Positions 63,885 through 64,000 of a stretch of DNA of 64,000 nucleotides are shown here, in pieces (position 1 is the first letter of the stretch; every line of letters begins with the position of its first letter). Source of the stretch: Tenacibaculum adriaticum (GTDB lineage Bacteria; Bacteroidota; Bacteroidia; Flavobacteriales; Flavobacteriaceae); assembly GCF_008124875.1 (NCBI RefSeq), contig NZ_VNIA01000004.1:238805-302804 (forward strand), read 5' to 3'. A model generated the notes under the pieces. The model saw nothing but the letters and a program-made list of their open reading frames with translations, did no database searches and was not told the origin of the DNA. The position numbers and the translations under genes were made by a program.

Positions 63885-64000
63885 ATGGATAAAAATAAAC
63901 AATTTTTAGGAATCGACGTTAGTAAAGAAGTTATAGATGTGTATGATTCTCAAGGAATTTGGCATCAGTTTAGAAATGACGTTTCTGGTTTTAAGAAGTT
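63885..64000 (+). CDS. IS110-family transposase, N-terminal part
   Basis: The first 38 codons read MDKNKQFLGIDVSKEVIDVY and continue as a RuvC-like strand pair. GIDVSK with Asp11 is the hallmark first catalytic block of DEDD recombinases of the IS110 family. The rest, including the C-terminal serine domain, lies beyond the window. An upstream guide RNA candidate supports the IS110 rather than IS1111 type. Confidence 0.88.
   Translation, partial: MDKNKQFLGIDVSKEVIDVYDSQGIWHQFRNDVSGFKK

Larger units (their letters stand above)
63674..64000 (+). mobile_element. IS110-family insertion sequence, left part (cut by the window edge)
   Basis: The element is called from the DEDD transposase start at 63885 and about 210 bases of non-coding leader before it, the known layout of the IS110 group, which has no clear terminal inverted repeats. 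The left boundary is placed where similarity to repeat A stops, about 63672-63676. The right end is outside the window. Confidence 0.75.

Overview
This is a low-GC chromosomal window from a marine-type member of the Flavobacteriaceae (Bacteroidota), perhaps near Tenacibaculum or Polaribacter; the genus is inference. The evidence: an rplKAJL-rpoBC locus with flavobacterial protein features; promoters of the Bacteroidota form (TTTG, about 18 nt, TAnnTTTG) with little Shine-Dalgarno signal; and families typical of the group (TamB beside TsaD, DUF349, GH20, DUF368 pairs, GH3 family, DUF4369 and DUF2490 proteins).

Layout. 1-11.3 kb is the translation/transcription block nusG(3' end)-rplK-rplA-rplJ-rplL-rpoB-rpoC plus a DUF3467 gene, with hairpins between rplL/rpoB and rpoB/rpoC. 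11.3-12.3 kb is an accessory insert holding a DoxX membrane protein and a divergent HxlR regulator that share a large operator-like dyad; structured repeat sequence lies at its ends. 12.4-26 kb carries a frameshifted DUF885 peptidase, a LOV-like PAS protein without the photoactive cysteine, envelope proteins, a long BNR-repeat protein, an SPFH operon holding small genes (one with an in-frame stop), an S1/P1 nuclease, two thioredoxin-fold proteins and tsaD. 26-36 kb holds tamB, two tandem DUF368 genes and aroE in one operon, then a DUF349 protein and a GH20 hexosaminidase. 37-45 kb holds a coiled-coil/Nif3 pair, lpxK, a thioredoxin and a five-gene operon (DUF898, M48 protease, SDR, SprT, mannose-1-phosphate guanylyltransferase). 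45-62.5 kb holds an amidohydrolase, a tandem 42-bp repeat, a beta-helix lipoprotein with glutaminyl cyclase, zinc-free ribosomal protein L31, a glutamate-synthase-like enzyme, a methyltransferase, histidine decarboxylase, a Gfo/Idh/MocA oxidoreductase, a zincin/FAD-protein pair, a DUF892 ferritin-like protein, a GH3 protein and an ABC-F ATPase.

The right end (62.6-64 kb) is the most unusual part. A decayed IS3-family end abuts a roughly 120-bp structured repeat. A YdeI-CDGSH fusion gene follows, then a second direct copy of the repeat whose 50-bp core is identical. An IS110-family element begins exactly where the second copy ends. The IS110 leader between repeat and transposase folds by eye into a closed domain of about 157 nt, which is a bridge-RNA candidate, and one of its loops shares 8 nt with the repeat end next to the insertion. 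A divergent relative of the repeat borders the DoxX/HxlR insert. Together these suggest a cassette-like system in which repeats carry single accessory genes and also serve as IS landing sites. That reading is inference from one window.

I saw no CRISPR array, tRNA, rRNA or prophage.
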